Source: Methylobacterium sp. PvR107
GTDB lineage: Bacteria > Pseudomonadota > Alphaproteobacteria > Rhizobiales > Beijerinckiaceae
DNA: 64,000 nucleotides
NCBI RefSeq assembly: GCF_017833295.1
Contig: NZ_JAFIBW010000001.1
Span: 3,747,501 to 3,811,500, forward strand
Direction of reading: 5' to 3'
Shown here: piece by piece, positions 44,907 through 53,175 of the stretch
Position numbering within the stretch: the stretch's first letter is position 1
How the letters are laid out: every line of letters starts with the position of its first letter
Made by a program: the position numbers and the translations under genes
Notes under the pieces: model-generated
The model's database searches: none
Told to the model about the DNA's origin: nothing
What the model saw: only the letters and a program-made list of their open reading frames with translations

Positions 44907-45764
44907 TCAGCGCCGCAGCCCCCGCTCCCCCTCCGGCCCGGCCTCCGGCCGGTCCGCCTCGTCCAAGACCTCGATGGCGTCGGCCGCGGCCTCCAGAACC
45001 GGACCGCGCCAAACCTCCAGAACGCCGCGCACCCGCACGGACCGGCCCTCGAGCGAGGCCGCACTCAAACCACGGGCGCGCACCATTCGCCAAGTGCGTT
45101 TCGATACCGTGACGGTCAGCGCGTCCGCGCCGCGGGCGCCGAAATCGAGATACGTCCGTGCGCCGCGCTCGCCGACATGGCGCACGCGGCCTTCGACGAC
45201 GGCGAAGTGCCCCGACACGATTCGGAGCGCCGCGCCGTCATTCGCCGACAGGATGGGCCCGCGCCACAGCCCGAGCCTGCGCGCCCGCGCGGCGGCTTCG
45301 AGCCGGCGCAGCGTCGGACGGCAGAGCGCATCGGCCTCGTTCGCGTCCGCGAAGGCGAGGCCCGCGGCGATGAGGCTGCCGGCGAGGTCGTCGTCGCCAT
45401 CCCCGACCTGGATGTCGGCCCGCTCCCGGCCCCAGCGGTCGGGGTCGCCGCGCGGCATGACGGTGAGACGGGCGCCCCGACGCGCGCCGAGCCAGGCCTG
45501 CGCCTCCCCGGCCAGGTCCGACGGCTCCGGCCAGCGCAGGGAATCGAGGATCACGCGGGCGCCGGATGCCAAGCGGATCTCCCCGCGCGGACCGACCCCG
45601 TCCAGGACCTCCGGCCGCGCCGGCCCTGCCAGACATGCCGAAGCCTCCGTCCGGCCGGCGGCCCAGGCCGGCGCGGCAAGCCCCATCACGAGCGCCGCCA
45701 TCGCGCGCGCCGCCGCCAGCGCCGCCCGGTCCCGCCGCTCCTCTGGCCTCACCGTGCCGATCAT
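44907..45764 (-). CDS. thermonuclease-like (SNase/TNase fold) exported protein
   Basis: 285 residues from ATG at 45764. Signal segment (ARAMAALVMGLAAPAWA) then a beta-barrel SNase-type domain: ARVILDSLRWPEP, AQAWLGARRG, RWGRERADIQVGDGDDDLAGSLIAAGLA. The C-terminal half is an OB-fold-like domain (VEGRVRHVGERGARTYLDFG). Catalytic Arg/Asp/Glu residues of staphylococcal nuclease are not clearly conserved, so nuclease activity is doubtful. Forms an operon with the M48 protease gene. Confidence 0.75.
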   Translation of the reverse strand: MIGTVRPEERRDRAALAAARAMAALVMGLAAPAWAAGRTEASACLAGPARPEVLDGVGPRGEIRLASGARVILDSLRWPEPSDLAGEAQAWLGARRGARLTVMPRGDPDRWGRERADIQVGDGDDDLAGSLIAAGLAFADANEADALCRPTLRRLEAAARARRLGLWRGPILSANDGAALRIVSGHFAVVEGRVRHVGERGARTYLDFGARGADALTVTVSKRTWRMVRARGLSAASLEGRSVRVRGVLEVWRGPVLEAAADAIEVLDEADRPEAGPEGERGLRR

Positions 45765-45856
45765 CGAACCCCCGGGCCCATCATGCCCCGGGACCGCGCG
45801 CTGTCCACCGGGCGCGGTTGGCCTCGAGCGGGGAGGGTGCTATGGAAACCGCGGTC

Positions 45857-46200
45857 GTCTCCGTAGCTCAGCTGGACAGAGCACAGGTTTCCTAAGACAG
45901 GTCGAATTGGGCGTCGCGCCGGGAAACCGCGCGGCGGATCCGCTCAAAGTCGGGGAAAGCTTCAGGCACCGGCGCTGCGGCGTTCGGAGCCCTGCCGATC
46001 CCGAGCCAAGCCCGCGCGGCGCGCCTGCGTCCTTCGGGAAGGTGTAGAGACTAGACGGGCGGCACCTAACGGTCGGGCACAGGCCCGTCCCATGGTGAAG
46101 GGATAGTCCAGGCCACGAACGCGACCCCCGGGCCGCGGCGGCGAAAGCCGAAGTGGTATGAAACCTGGGGTCGCAGGTTCGAGCCCTGCCGGGGACACCA
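45857..46200 (+). tRNA. tRNA-Arg(CCU) interrupted by a group I intron
   Basis: Exon 1 is 45857-45893 and exon 2 is 46161-46200. Joined, they give a 77-nt tRNA with CCA encoded: acceptor GTCTCCG/CGGGGAC (one U-G pair), D stem GCTC/GAGC, anticodon stem CAGGT/ACCTG, loop TTCCTAA with anticodon CCU, variable loop GGGTC, T stem GCAGG/CCTGC with TTCGAGC. The break falls after U36 of the anticodon, as known for the Agrobacterium tRNA-Arg(CCU) intron. The tRNA reads AGG codons. Confidence 0.93.
45894..46160 (+). ncRNA. self-splicing group I intron in tRNA-Arg(CCU), 267 nt
   Basis: The internal guide sequence GGGAAACC (45921-45928) pairs with the last eight bases of exon 1 (GGTTTCCT), placing a U-G wobble exactly at the 5' splice site. 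P7 is formed by GACTA (46049-46053, within AGAGACTAGACGG) and TAGTC (46104-46108, within GGATAGTCCAGG), the conserved R and S elements. The intron ends in G (46160). It has no ORF, so no homing endonuclease. Confidence 0.9.
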
Positions 46201-46340
46201 AGATTTCGCCCGCCTGCGTGCCGCGGCCTTTCGCGGCGCAGCAAATCGTTCACCGTGTGGCCCGCGTCCCGGTGACAAGATCCTGGCGCCGCGCTAAGCT
46301 TTGCTGCCGGGAATCAGGGCAGGGGGTGGACGAGCTCTTC

Positions 46341-46748
46341 ATGGCGGGTCAGAAAACCGATCAGCGCGACGTCTATGTCGGGCAACGCATCGCCGAGCAG
46401 CGACGCAAGGCGTCTCTCACGCAACGTCGCGTCGCGCAGAGCTTCGGTATGTCTGCTGCTCAGCTCCAGAAGTACGAGAAGGGCACCAACCGAATCAGTG
46501 CCGTCCACCTCGATATCTTTTCCCGGATGACCGGCGTCCCGATGGATTACTTCTTCAAGGGTATGCCGCGGACCGACGACTTCATCGCGCCGGGATTCGC
46601 CGAGCCGGACCAGTCCGCCCTCTCCGAAGGTGGACTGAAGCGTTTGGCCGAGGTTGTGGGCCGGCACATCACCGAGAACTTCTCCGAAGAAGCACGGCGC
46701 GACGTCGCCGATGCCATCCGGACGCTGGAAAGCAAGCTCGGCGGCTGA
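46341..46748 (+). CDS. XRE-family transcriptional regulator
   Basis: 135 residues from ATG at 46341; a GTG at 46326 would add five. N-terminal HTH: VGQRIAEQRRKASLTQRRVA, then FGMSAAQLQKYEKGTNRIS and FSRMTGVPMDYFF, a classical SinR/Cro-type domain. C-terminal 50 residues are helical. In alphaproteobacteria a gene of this type commonly lies next to metK and trmB, as here, so it may regulate metK, but no operator was identified. Confidence 0.9.
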   Translation: MAGQKTDQRDVYVGQRIAEQRRKASLTQRRVAQSFGMSAAQLQKYEKGTNRISAVHLDIFSRMTGVPMDYFFKGMPRTDDFIAPGFAEPDQSALSEGGLKRLAEVVGRHITENFSEEARRDVADAIRTLESKLGG

Positions 46749-46820
46749 TCTCCGCGCCCGATCGATCGGCAGGCGGACGGTTTTTAATCCGTATCGTCCG
46801 TTTTAGCGGATCCGTCCGGT

Positions 46821-46878
46821 CCTTCATCTTGACCGTGCACGGGGCGGGTGCGAGAACCCCGTTCCCATGAAGGGTCAA
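46821..46878 (+). promoter_or_regulatory. structured leader candidate upstream of metK
   Basis: Within 45-100 bases of the metK start, CCTTCAT (46821) can pair with ATGAAGG (46867), around an inner ACGGGG/CCCCGT stem. An alternative TTGACC (46829)/GGTCAA (46873) pairing overlaps the first. Mutually exclusive stems next to the SAM synthetase gene suggest a regulatory leader, but the sequence does not match SAM riboswitch classes I can recall. Confidence 0.3.
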
Positions 46879-46922
46879 ACGCCGCAATCGCGACGGCGTA
46901 CCTCTCGAGCTGAGGCCGTCCG

Positions 46923-48101
46923 ATGCCGCGTTCCAACTACCTGTTCACCAGCGAGTCCGTCTCCGAGGGGCATCCGGACAAGGTCTGCGACAGGATCTCG
47001 GACACTGTGGTCGATGCCTACCTCACGGCCATGCCCGAGGCGCGGCTCGGCGTCGAGACGCTCGCCACCACCAACCGCATCGTCATTGCGGGTGAAGTGC
47101 GCGGCCCCGATTCGGTGACGTTCAAGGATCTCGAGGCCCTGACCCGCGAGGCCGTGCGGGACATTGGCTACGAGCAGTCGGGCTTCCACTGGAAGAACAA
47201 CGACGTCGCCATCCACCTGCACGCCCAGTCGGCCGACATCGCCCAGGGCGTGGATGCCGCGGGCAACAAGGACGAGGGCGCGGGCGACCAGGGCATCATG
47301 TTCGGCTACGCGGCCGACGAGACCCCCGAGCTGATGCCGGCGCCGATCTTCTACGCCCACCGCATCCTCAAGGACCTCGCCGATGCCCGCCGGGCCAAGC
47401 AGGGCGATGCCGCCAAGCTCGGCCCCGACGCCAAGAGCCAGGTTACGGTCCGCTACGAGAACGGCCGCCCGGTCGAGGTGACGCAGATCGTGCTCTCGAC
47501 CCAGCATCTCGACGAGTCCCTGGACTCGGCCGACGTGCGCGCCATCGTCGAGCCCTACATCCGCAAGGCCCTGCCGGAGGGCTGGGTCAACGAGGGCACC
47601 GCCTGGCACGTGAACCCGACCGGCAAGTTCGTGATCGGCGGCCCGGACGGCGATGCCGGCCTCACCGGCCGCAAGATCATCGTGGACACCTACGGCGGCG
47701 CGGCCCCCCACGGCGGCGGCGCCTTCTCGGGCAAGGATCCGACCAAGGTCGACCGCTCGGCGGCCTATGCGGCGCGCTACCTCGCCAAGAACGTCGTGGC
47801 CGCCGGCCTCGCCCGCCGCGCCACGATCCAGCTCGCCTACGCGATCGGCGTGTCGAAGCCGCTCTCGATCTACGTGGACCTGCACGGCACCGGGAACGTG
47901 GACGAGGCCAAGCTCGAAGGCGTGCTGATGGACGCCCTGGACCTGTCGCCCCGCGGCATCCGCACGGCGCTCGGCCTCAACAAGCCGATCTACGCCCGCA
48001 CCGCAGCCTACGGTCATTTCGGCCGCGCGCCGGAGGCCGATGGCGGCTTCTCCTGGGAGCGGACCGACCTTGCCGACAAGCTGAAGTCGGCTCTCGCCTG
48101 A
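46923..48101 (+). CDS. metK: S-adenosylmethionine synthetase
   Basis: 392 residues from ATG at 46923. Makes S-adenosylmethionine from methionine and ATP in the cytoplasm. Signatures: [17 protein letters not shown] near residue 10, [12 protein letters not shown] (about residue 120) and the P-loop-like [19 protein letters not shown] (about residue 260). Full length. Flanked by the XRE regulator and trmB, both typical neighbours in this group of bacteria. Confidence 0.98.
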   Translation: MPRSNYLFTSESVSEGHPDKVCDRISDTVVDAYLTAMPEARLGVETLATTNRIVIAGEVRGPDSVTFKDLEALTREAVRDIGYEQSGFHWKNNDVAIHLHAQSADIAQGVDAAGNKDEGAGDQGIMFGYAADETPELMPAPIFYAHRILKDLADARRAKQGDAAKLGPDAKSQVTVRYENGRPVEVTQIVLSTQHLDESLDSADVRAIVEPYIRKALPEGWVNEGTAWHVNPTGKFVIGGPDGDAGLTGRKIIVDTYGGAAPHGGGAFSGKDPTKVDRSAAYAARYLAKNVVAAGLARRATIQLAYAIGVSKPLSIYVDLHGTGNVDEAKLEGVLMDALDLSPRGIRTALGLNKPIYARTAAYGHFGRAPEADGGFSWERTDLADKLKSALA

Positions 48102-48250
48102 CGGAGCGCCACCGCGGCGTCATCCCGGACCTGCGCGGGCAGGTCCGGGCCTTCGGACGACGGATCGCCGGCGCGCGGCGGGCGTGACGCAGAGGCATCG
48201 TAGGCTGGGCGTCTCGTCTCCGAGCCGCGCGAACATCGCGGACCGCCACC

Positions 48251-48366
48251 CCGTCATCCCGGGGCCGCGCAGCGGAGCCCGGGATCCGGACGCGCCGACA
48301 CGCCAAGACTTCGTGCCGCCGGTGGATCCGGGTTCCGGGCTCGCCTGTGGCGCCCCGGAACGACGG
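48251..48366. repeat. intergenic repeat family C
   Basis: Inverted-repeat element beginning CCGTCATCCCGGGGCCGCGC and ending CCTGTGGCGCCCCGGAACGA. A short related piece (GTCATCCCGGACCTGCGCGG) lies at 48118-48157. Together they fill most of the metK-trmB gap. Confidence 0.6.
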
Positions 48367-48440
48367 CACGTGCCGAGGTCGCCGCGCGGCGGAGACGCTC
48401 GCTTCCGGATCTGAGAGCCCTTCGACGTAACACCGTGCCC

Positions 48441-49175
48441 ATGTCAGACATCCCTGGACGCTCGCCCGACACGGCCGAGGAGCCGGAGCGCGCCTTCTTC
48501 GGGCGGCGCAAGGGCAAGCGCCTGCGCGGCCAGCAGGAGCGCCGGCTCGCCGATCTGCTGCCTGGACTGCGCGTCGTCCTGCCGCCGGACGACGCGCCGC
48601 TCGATCCGCGCACGCTGTTCCCGGCCCTGTCGAGCCCGCCGGACGCGGTCTGGCTGGAGATCGGCTTCGGCGGCGGTGAGCACCTTGCGGCCCAGGCCGG
48701 GGCGCATCCCGGCTTCGGCTTCATCGGGGCCGAGCCGTTCGTCAACGGCGTGGTGAAGCTGCTCGCCGCCGTCGAGGAGCGGGGGCTGCGCAACATCCGC
48801 ATCCGCGACGAGGATGTCACCGCCCTGCTGGCGCGGCTGCCCGATGCCAGCCTGGAGCGCGTCTACCTGCTCTACCCCGATCCCTGGCCCAAGCGGCGCC
48901 AGCGCAAGCGCCGCTTCGTCTCGGACGCATCGCTGGCCGAGATCGGCCGCGTCCTCAAGGATGGCGGGCTGTTCCGCTTCGCCAGCGACATCGACGACTA
49001 TGCCGGCTGGACCCTGGCGCGGGCCGCGCGCTGCCCGGTCCTGACGTGGACTGCCAGGAGCGCGACGGATTGGACCCAGCCCTTCCCGGGCTGGCCCGGG
49101 ACACGCTACGAGGCCAAGGCGCTGGAAGCGGGCCGGCGGCCGACATATCTGGAATTCGCGCGAGTCCCGCGCTGA
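48441..49175 (+). CDS. trmB: tRNA (guanine-46-N7)-methyltransferase
   Basis: 244 residues from ATG at 48441 (a GTG two codons upstream is possible). SAM-binding motif LEIGFGGGEHL, then RVYLLYPDPWPKRRQRKRRF, the hallmark of TrmB, and GGLFRFASDIDDYAGW. It methylates G46 in the variable loop of tRNAs using SAM, the product of the neighbouring metK. A basic N-terminal extension of about 40 residues is usual in alphaproteobacteria. Confidence 0.96.
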   Translation: MSDIPGRSPDTAEEPERAFFGRRKGKRLRGQQERRLADLLPGLRVVLPPDDAPLDPRTLFPALSSPPDAVWLEIGFGGGEHLAAQAGAHPGFGFIGAEPFVNGVVKLLAAVEERGLRNIRIRDEDVTALLARLPDASLERVYLLYPDPWPKRRQRKRRFVSDASLAEIGRVLKDGGLFRFASDIDDYAGWTLARAARCPVLTWTARSATDWTQPFPGWPGTRYEAKALEAGRRPTYLEFARVPR

Positions 49176-49329
49176 GTTCGTGCGGGCAGGTCGCCGCAGC
49201 CCTTGCGGGCGCGCCTTGCAACAGTCACGCTCGGACGCCATCCTGAAAGGCCGGTGCGGTCGGCGCCGTGCCGGGACGGGACCTAGCTTCGACGGGACCG
49301 CGCCACGGCGCGTTCGAGGATTCTTCCGC

Positions 49330-51045
49330 GTGAACGAGACGGTGGGGCAGGGCCCGGTGCCGGGCGACCCGTATCGCACCGGCTTCGACGACGCCGCGAT
49401 CGGCCTCATCGTGCTTTCGCCGGATGAGACTGTGATCGTAGCCGCCAACCGGGCGTTGCACGATCTCCTTGGCTGGGCGTCCGGCACGTTGGCCGGGCAG
49501 GCGACCGCCGAACTTCTCAACGAGGGCCCCGGAGGCCTCCGGGACGGTCTCCAGTTCTGGAGGCGCGCGGATGGCAGCGCCCTCGACGTCCGCGTTCGGC
49601 GCACCGGCACGACGCTCGTGGTCGAGCCGGTCGACGTGGACGCGGCAGCCCATTCCGAGGCGAACCGCGAGGCCCTCGCGGCTGCGGGTCTCGGCGAGTG
49701 GCGCTGGGACCGGGCGACGGGGCTGCTGACCCTCTCGCGCCGGGCCGCGCGGATCCTGGGCCGTCCACCGGGACGGTCCGTGTCGTGGGAGGAACTGAAG
49801 ACCGGCCTGTCGCAGGCGGAACTCGCACGCCTGAGCGCGATCATCGCCGAGGCGGGCAAGGCCGGCGAGACCTACCAGTTCGACACGCCGACGACGGTCG
49901 CCGGGCGCACGGTGATCCTGCGGGTGCGGGGCCAGGCCGTACCGGGTCCCGATGGCGAGCCGGTCAGCATGGTCGGCGTCATCCAGGACATCACGACCCG
50001 GGTCGAGGCGCGGGACGAGATCCTGTCCCGCGACCAGCGCCTGCGCGTGGCGACGACGATCGCCAAGCTCGGCATCTTCGAGTGGCACATGCTCGAGGAC
50101 CAGGCGATCTGGGAGAACGAGCACATGTACGAGATCTTCGGGCATGCGCCCGAGGATGGCACGATCGGCAAGAACGAGTTCCTCAACGACATCCTCCACC
50201 CGGAGGATCGCCCCGCGGTCCGCCGGGCGATCTCGCAGGCGCTGCGGGAGGACGGGGATCTGCACATCAGCGGGCGCATCCGGCGCAAGTCCGACGGGGC
50301 ATGGCGCCGGATCGACATGGCCGGCCGGTTCGAGCGCGACGCGCCCGGCCGCCTGCCGCGCCGCCTGATCGGCGTGGTCGCGGACGTGACCGACCGGCGC
50401 CTCGCCGAGGAACGGCAGAGCCTCCTGATCCGCGAGCTGCACCATCGGGTGAAGAACACGCTGGCCACCGTGCAGGCGATCGTGGGCTCGACCGCGCGGA
50501 CCGCGTCCAGCATCGAGAGCTTCTACGAGGCGTTCGTCGGGCGCATCAAATCCCTGGCCCACACCCATTCGGTCCTCACCGAGGCCACGTGGCAGACGGC
50601 CTCGCTCGAAAACCTTTTGCTCAACGAGCTGAAACCCTACGCCGAGGTCGACTCGGAGGCAGGCGTCGAGGGCCGCATCGCTCTGGAGGGGCCAGCGATC
50701 GATCTGCCGTCCGAGATCGCGGTGCCGATCGGGATGGCGATCCACGAACTCACCACCAACGCCGCGAAATACGGGGCGCTCTCCAATCGCACCGGGCGAG
50801 TCGCGGTGGAATGGTCGCTCGAGCCCGGCGGACCGGCCGGAATGCTGCGCTTCTCCTGGCGCGAGAGCGGAGGGCCCCCGGTCGAGCCGCCGAGCCGCCA
50901 GGGCTTCGGATCGCGTCTGCTGCAGCGGGTCCTGATCGCGCAGGTCCAGGCCGAGGTGACGACCGACTACGCGCCCGGCGGCTTCTCCCTGACCATGCGT
51001 GCGCCGATCCCGCCGCGCAACGACAGCCTCAACCCGCTGGTCTGA
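49330..51045 (+). CDS. PAS-domain sensor histidine kinase, HWE/HisKA_2 type
   Basis: 571 residues from GTG at 49330. No membrane segment, so cytoplasmic. Domains: PAS (about residues 15-110), a second PAS-like region (115-230), a PAS_3/PAC domain (235-355, FEWHMLEDQAIWENEHM), then the phosphoacceptor LIRELHHRVKNTLATVQ and an HWE-type ATPase region with HELTTNAAKYGALS and GFGSRLLQRVL. In alphaproteobacteria such kinases often feed the general stress response via PhyR; no response regulator is adjacent here. Signal unknown. Confidence 0.93.
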   Translation: MNETVGQGPVPGDPYRTGFDDAAIGLIVLSPDETVIVAANRALHDLLGWASGTLAGQATAELLNEGPGGLRDGLQFWRRADGSALDVRVRRTGTTLVVEPVDVDAAAHSEANREALAAAGLGEWRWDRATGLLTLSRRAARILGRPPGRSVSWEELKTGLSQAELARLSAIIAEAGKAGETYQFDTPTTVAGRTVILRVRGQAVPGPDGEPVSMVGVIQDITTRVEARDEILSRDQRLRVATTIAKLGIFEWHMLEDQAIWENEHMYEIFGHAPEDGTIGKNEFLNDILHPEDRPAVRRAISQALREDGDLHISGRIRRKSDGAWRRIDMAGRFERDAPGRLPRRLIGVVADVTDRRLAEERQSLLIRELHHRVKNTLATVQAIVGSTARTASSIESFYEAFVGRIKSLAHTHSVLTEATWQTASLENLLLNELKPYAEVDSEAGVEGRIALEGPAIDLPSEIAVPIGMAIHELTTNAAKYGALSNRTGRVAVEWSLEPGGPAGMLRFSWRESGGPPVEPPSRQGFGSRLLQRVLIAQVQAEVTTDYAPGGFSLTMRAPIPPRNDSLNPLV

Positions 51046-51060
51046 ACGGCCTGCGGCCGT
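51046..51060. terminator. hairpin between convergent genes
   Basis: ACGGCC-TGC-GGCCGT, a perfect 6-bp stem with a 3-nt loop, spanning the gap between the kinase stop and the stop of the minus-strand gene. Without T-runs it is only terminator-like; it would serve both strands. Confidence 0.4.
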
Positions 51061-51884
51061 CAGGCGGCGCCCCGGGCCCCGGATTCGCCGCCGCCATCCA
51101 CGAAGGCCTTCAACTCGTCGAGCGACGCGAACGTGAAGCGTCCCCGCGGCGTCTCCGCCTCGATCGAGCCGTCCTCGAACATCACGTAGGTGTTGCCGCC
51201 CGAGGCATAGCGCCCGACGACAATCCGCGTCTCCGTCTTTGGCTCCGGCTCCGGCTCCGGAATCGTGTCGAGGCTCGGACGCAGGGGCGGCGGCTCGTCC
51301 TGGGGCGCCGGGGGTTCCTCGGGGGCGGCGAACAGATCGTCCTCTGGGGCGATCACGCGCGCAGGTTGCGGCGCCTCCGGCCTGGGCTCGGGCCTGGGCT
51401 CGATGGCCGGCTCATCGCGCGTAACAGGCGGGATCGGGAACAGCGGGACCGGCGCGGGCTCGGCGGCCTTCGGCGGCTCGGCGGCGATCGGCGGTGACGC
51501 GATCTCGTCCGACCGAAGTTCCAGGCTCGGCTCGATACGTGGCCGCTCGGGATCGAACGGCGGCTCGACCACCGACGGCACGATGAAGGCCGGGGCGGCG
51601 GGCAGGATTGGCGGCAGCCGGGTCCGGCTCTCGTCCGCTGGCGCGGCTCCGGGCGTCGCACGCCCCGCGGGCACCGGAACCCGCCCGATCGCCCGCTCGA
51701 CCCGCCGGAAGCCGAGGGCGAGCACGCCCAGCCCGAGCAGGACCGCACCCGAGGATGCCGCCACCGAGCCCGCGATCACCATCGCGAGGCCGCTCTCCAG
51801 ACGCACATACGGGAAGCCCTGGATCACGGCGGCGCAGCCCCCGATGATCATGGCGGCGGCGAGCGCGAACAGCGCAGCGATCAT
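51060..51884 (-). CDS. membrane-anchored proline-rich protein, unknown
   Basis: 274 residues from ATG at 51884 (AGAGAG upstream); a GTG at 51911 would add nine. Two hydrophobic helices (residues about 2-25 and 40-60), then about 150 residues rich in Pro, Glu and Ala without structure, then a compact C-terminal segment RYASGGNTYVMFEDGSIEAE continuing to FASLDELKAFV. That last part looks conserved and folded, perhaps a small beta-domain. No function recognised. Confidence 0.7.
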   Translation of the reverse strand: MIAALFALAAAMIIGGCAAVIQGFPYVRLESGLAMVIAGSVAASSGAVLLGLGVLALGFRRVERAIGRVPVPAGRATPGAAPADESRTRLPPILPAAPAFIVPSVVEPPFDPERPRIEPSLELRSDEIASPPIAAEPPKAAEPAPVPLFPIPPVTRDEPAIEPRPEPRPEAPQPARVIAPEDDLFAAPEEPPAPQDEPPPLRPSLDTIPEPEPEPKTETRIVVGRYASGGNTYVMFEDGSIEAETPRGRFTFASLDELKAFVDGGGESGARGAA

Positions 51885-51981
51885 GATACTCTCTGGCACG
51901 GGCCGGCTCACCGCCGGCGCTCAAAGCATGGCGCACAGTAAGGCCTGGCCGTCATATTGCAAAATTAAGCGGCGAAATTGT

Positions 51982-52003
51982 CCGGGATACCGGACTATCC
52001 CGG
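51982..52003. promoter_or_regulatory. perfect inverted repeat upstream of sodB
   Basis: CCGGGATA and TATCCCGG around a 6-base spacer CCGGAC, in the divergent region between the membrane-protein gene and sodB, 180 bases before the sodB start. Could be an operator or an RNA hairpin. Confidence 0.35.
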
Positions 52004-52182
52004 TTGTCCGGGCCCGGCCGCAGCGCGCCCCGTCCCGCCGCGCCGATGTCATCCCCGGAACTTCGCGCGCCATCGGGCCGGAACGGCGTTGCCGTCTCGC
52101 GGCCCTCGACTTACCTAGCGGGCTCTCGACTCGGGAGCCCCGCCGGGGGCGAGACCGTCCCCAGCCAAGCGGAGAAGACGCG

Positions 52183-52782
52183 ATGACCTTCACATTGCCG
52201 GAACTGCCCTACGCATACGACGCCCTTGGGCCGTACATGTCCAAGGAGACCCTCGAGTTCCACCACGACAAGCACCACAAGGCCTATGTCGATACGGGCA
52301 ACAAGCTGCTCGAGGGCACGGATCTTCAGGGCAAGAGCGTCGAAGAGATCGTCAAGGCCGCCTACAACACCAATCAGCCGCTCTTCAACAATGCCGGCCA
52401 GCACTACAACCACATCCACTTCTGGCAGTGGATGAAGCCCAACGGCGGCGGCGCGATCCCGGGTGCGCTCGCCAAGAAGATCGACGAGGATCTCGGCGGC
52501 GCCGAGAAGTTCAAGGCGGATTTCATCCAGGCGGGCGTCGGCCAGTTCGGCTCCGGCTGGGCCTGGCTCGCCGTCAAGGACGGCAAGCTCGCCATCATGA
52601 AGACTCCCAACGGCGAGAACCCGCTGGTCCACGGCGCGAAGCCGATCCTCGGCGTCGATGTGTGGGAGCACTCCTACTACATCGATTACCGCAACCGCCG
52701 GCCCGACTACCTCAAGGCGTTCATCGAGAACCTCGTGAACTGGGAGCACGTGGAGAAGATGTACGCCGAGGCGACGGCCTGA
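52183..52782 (+). CDS. sodB: superoxide dismutase (Fe/Mn type)
   Basis: 199 residues from ATG at 52183 with GGAGA nine bases upstream. Converts superoxide to peroxide and oxygen. Metal ligands: His in LEFHHDKHH, His in GQHYNHIHFW, Asp and His in VDVWEHSYYIDY. Gln in FNNAGQHYNH, in the active-site position typical of Fe enzymes, favours an iron type. No signal peptide, so cytoplasmic. Confidence 0.96.
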   Translation: MTFTLPELPYAYDALGPYMSKETLEFHHDKHHKAYVDTGNKLLEGTDLQGKSVEEIVKAAYNTNQPLFNNAGQHYNHIHFWQWMKPNGGGAIPGALAKKIDEDLGGAEKFKADFIQAGVGQFGSGWAWLAVKDGKLAIMKTPNGENPLVHGAKPILGVDVWEHSYYIDYRNRRPDYLKAFIENLVNWEHVEKMYAEATA

Positions 52783-52935
52783 GGCGTTTTCCCGGGGCCG
52801 CGGGCTTTGTGTCCGCGGCACCCTTGAGATGGCCGCTGAAACCGGCTCTTGATGCGCCCGACGCCGGATGACCCGGTGCAGAAGAGGCCGGCCATTTCCT
52901 TTCGATCGACCAGCGCGACGTTTCCGCGGCGCTTC

Positions 52936-53104
52936 CTACCCCCTTCTGCGGGGGTCGGGCCGGGACGAAGTCCCGCAAGAGGGGAGCCCGGCTTCCGGAG
53001 AGGGCGCAACCTTTATGAAGGCTAGCGCCTGCTTCTGCACCGTCGCGCTGCCCCTCTCCCGACGCCTTTCGGGGGCCGCCCTCCCCCGCAGAGGGGGGAG
53101 GGGG
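52936..53104. repeat. composite palindromic repeat family A, copy 3 (about 169 bp)
   Basis: Left arm ACCCCCTTCTGCGGGGGTCG, right arm CCGCCCTCCCCCGCAGAGGG; middle motifs GCCCGGCTTCCGGAGA and GCCCCTCTCCCGACGC match copies 1 and 2. Lies between sodB and murJ. Confidence 0.75.
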
Positions 53105-53175
53105 ATGCGCGAAGCCGGTCGCTCCACGTGCGCGACGTCAGGGGCTTCCGGCGGCCTGCGACGGCATCCGCGCCC

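Noticed and set aside
45840..46278. Minus-strand small proteins across the tRNA, with text like RTCDPRF
   Set aside because: This is the familiar false ORF made by tRNA and intron sequence; the tRNA-Arg/intron structure explains the region fully.
46749..46922. SAM-I/SAM-II riboswitch before metK
   Set aside because: Conserved core nucleotides of these classes are not present; only generic pairing remains, reported as a weak candidate leader.
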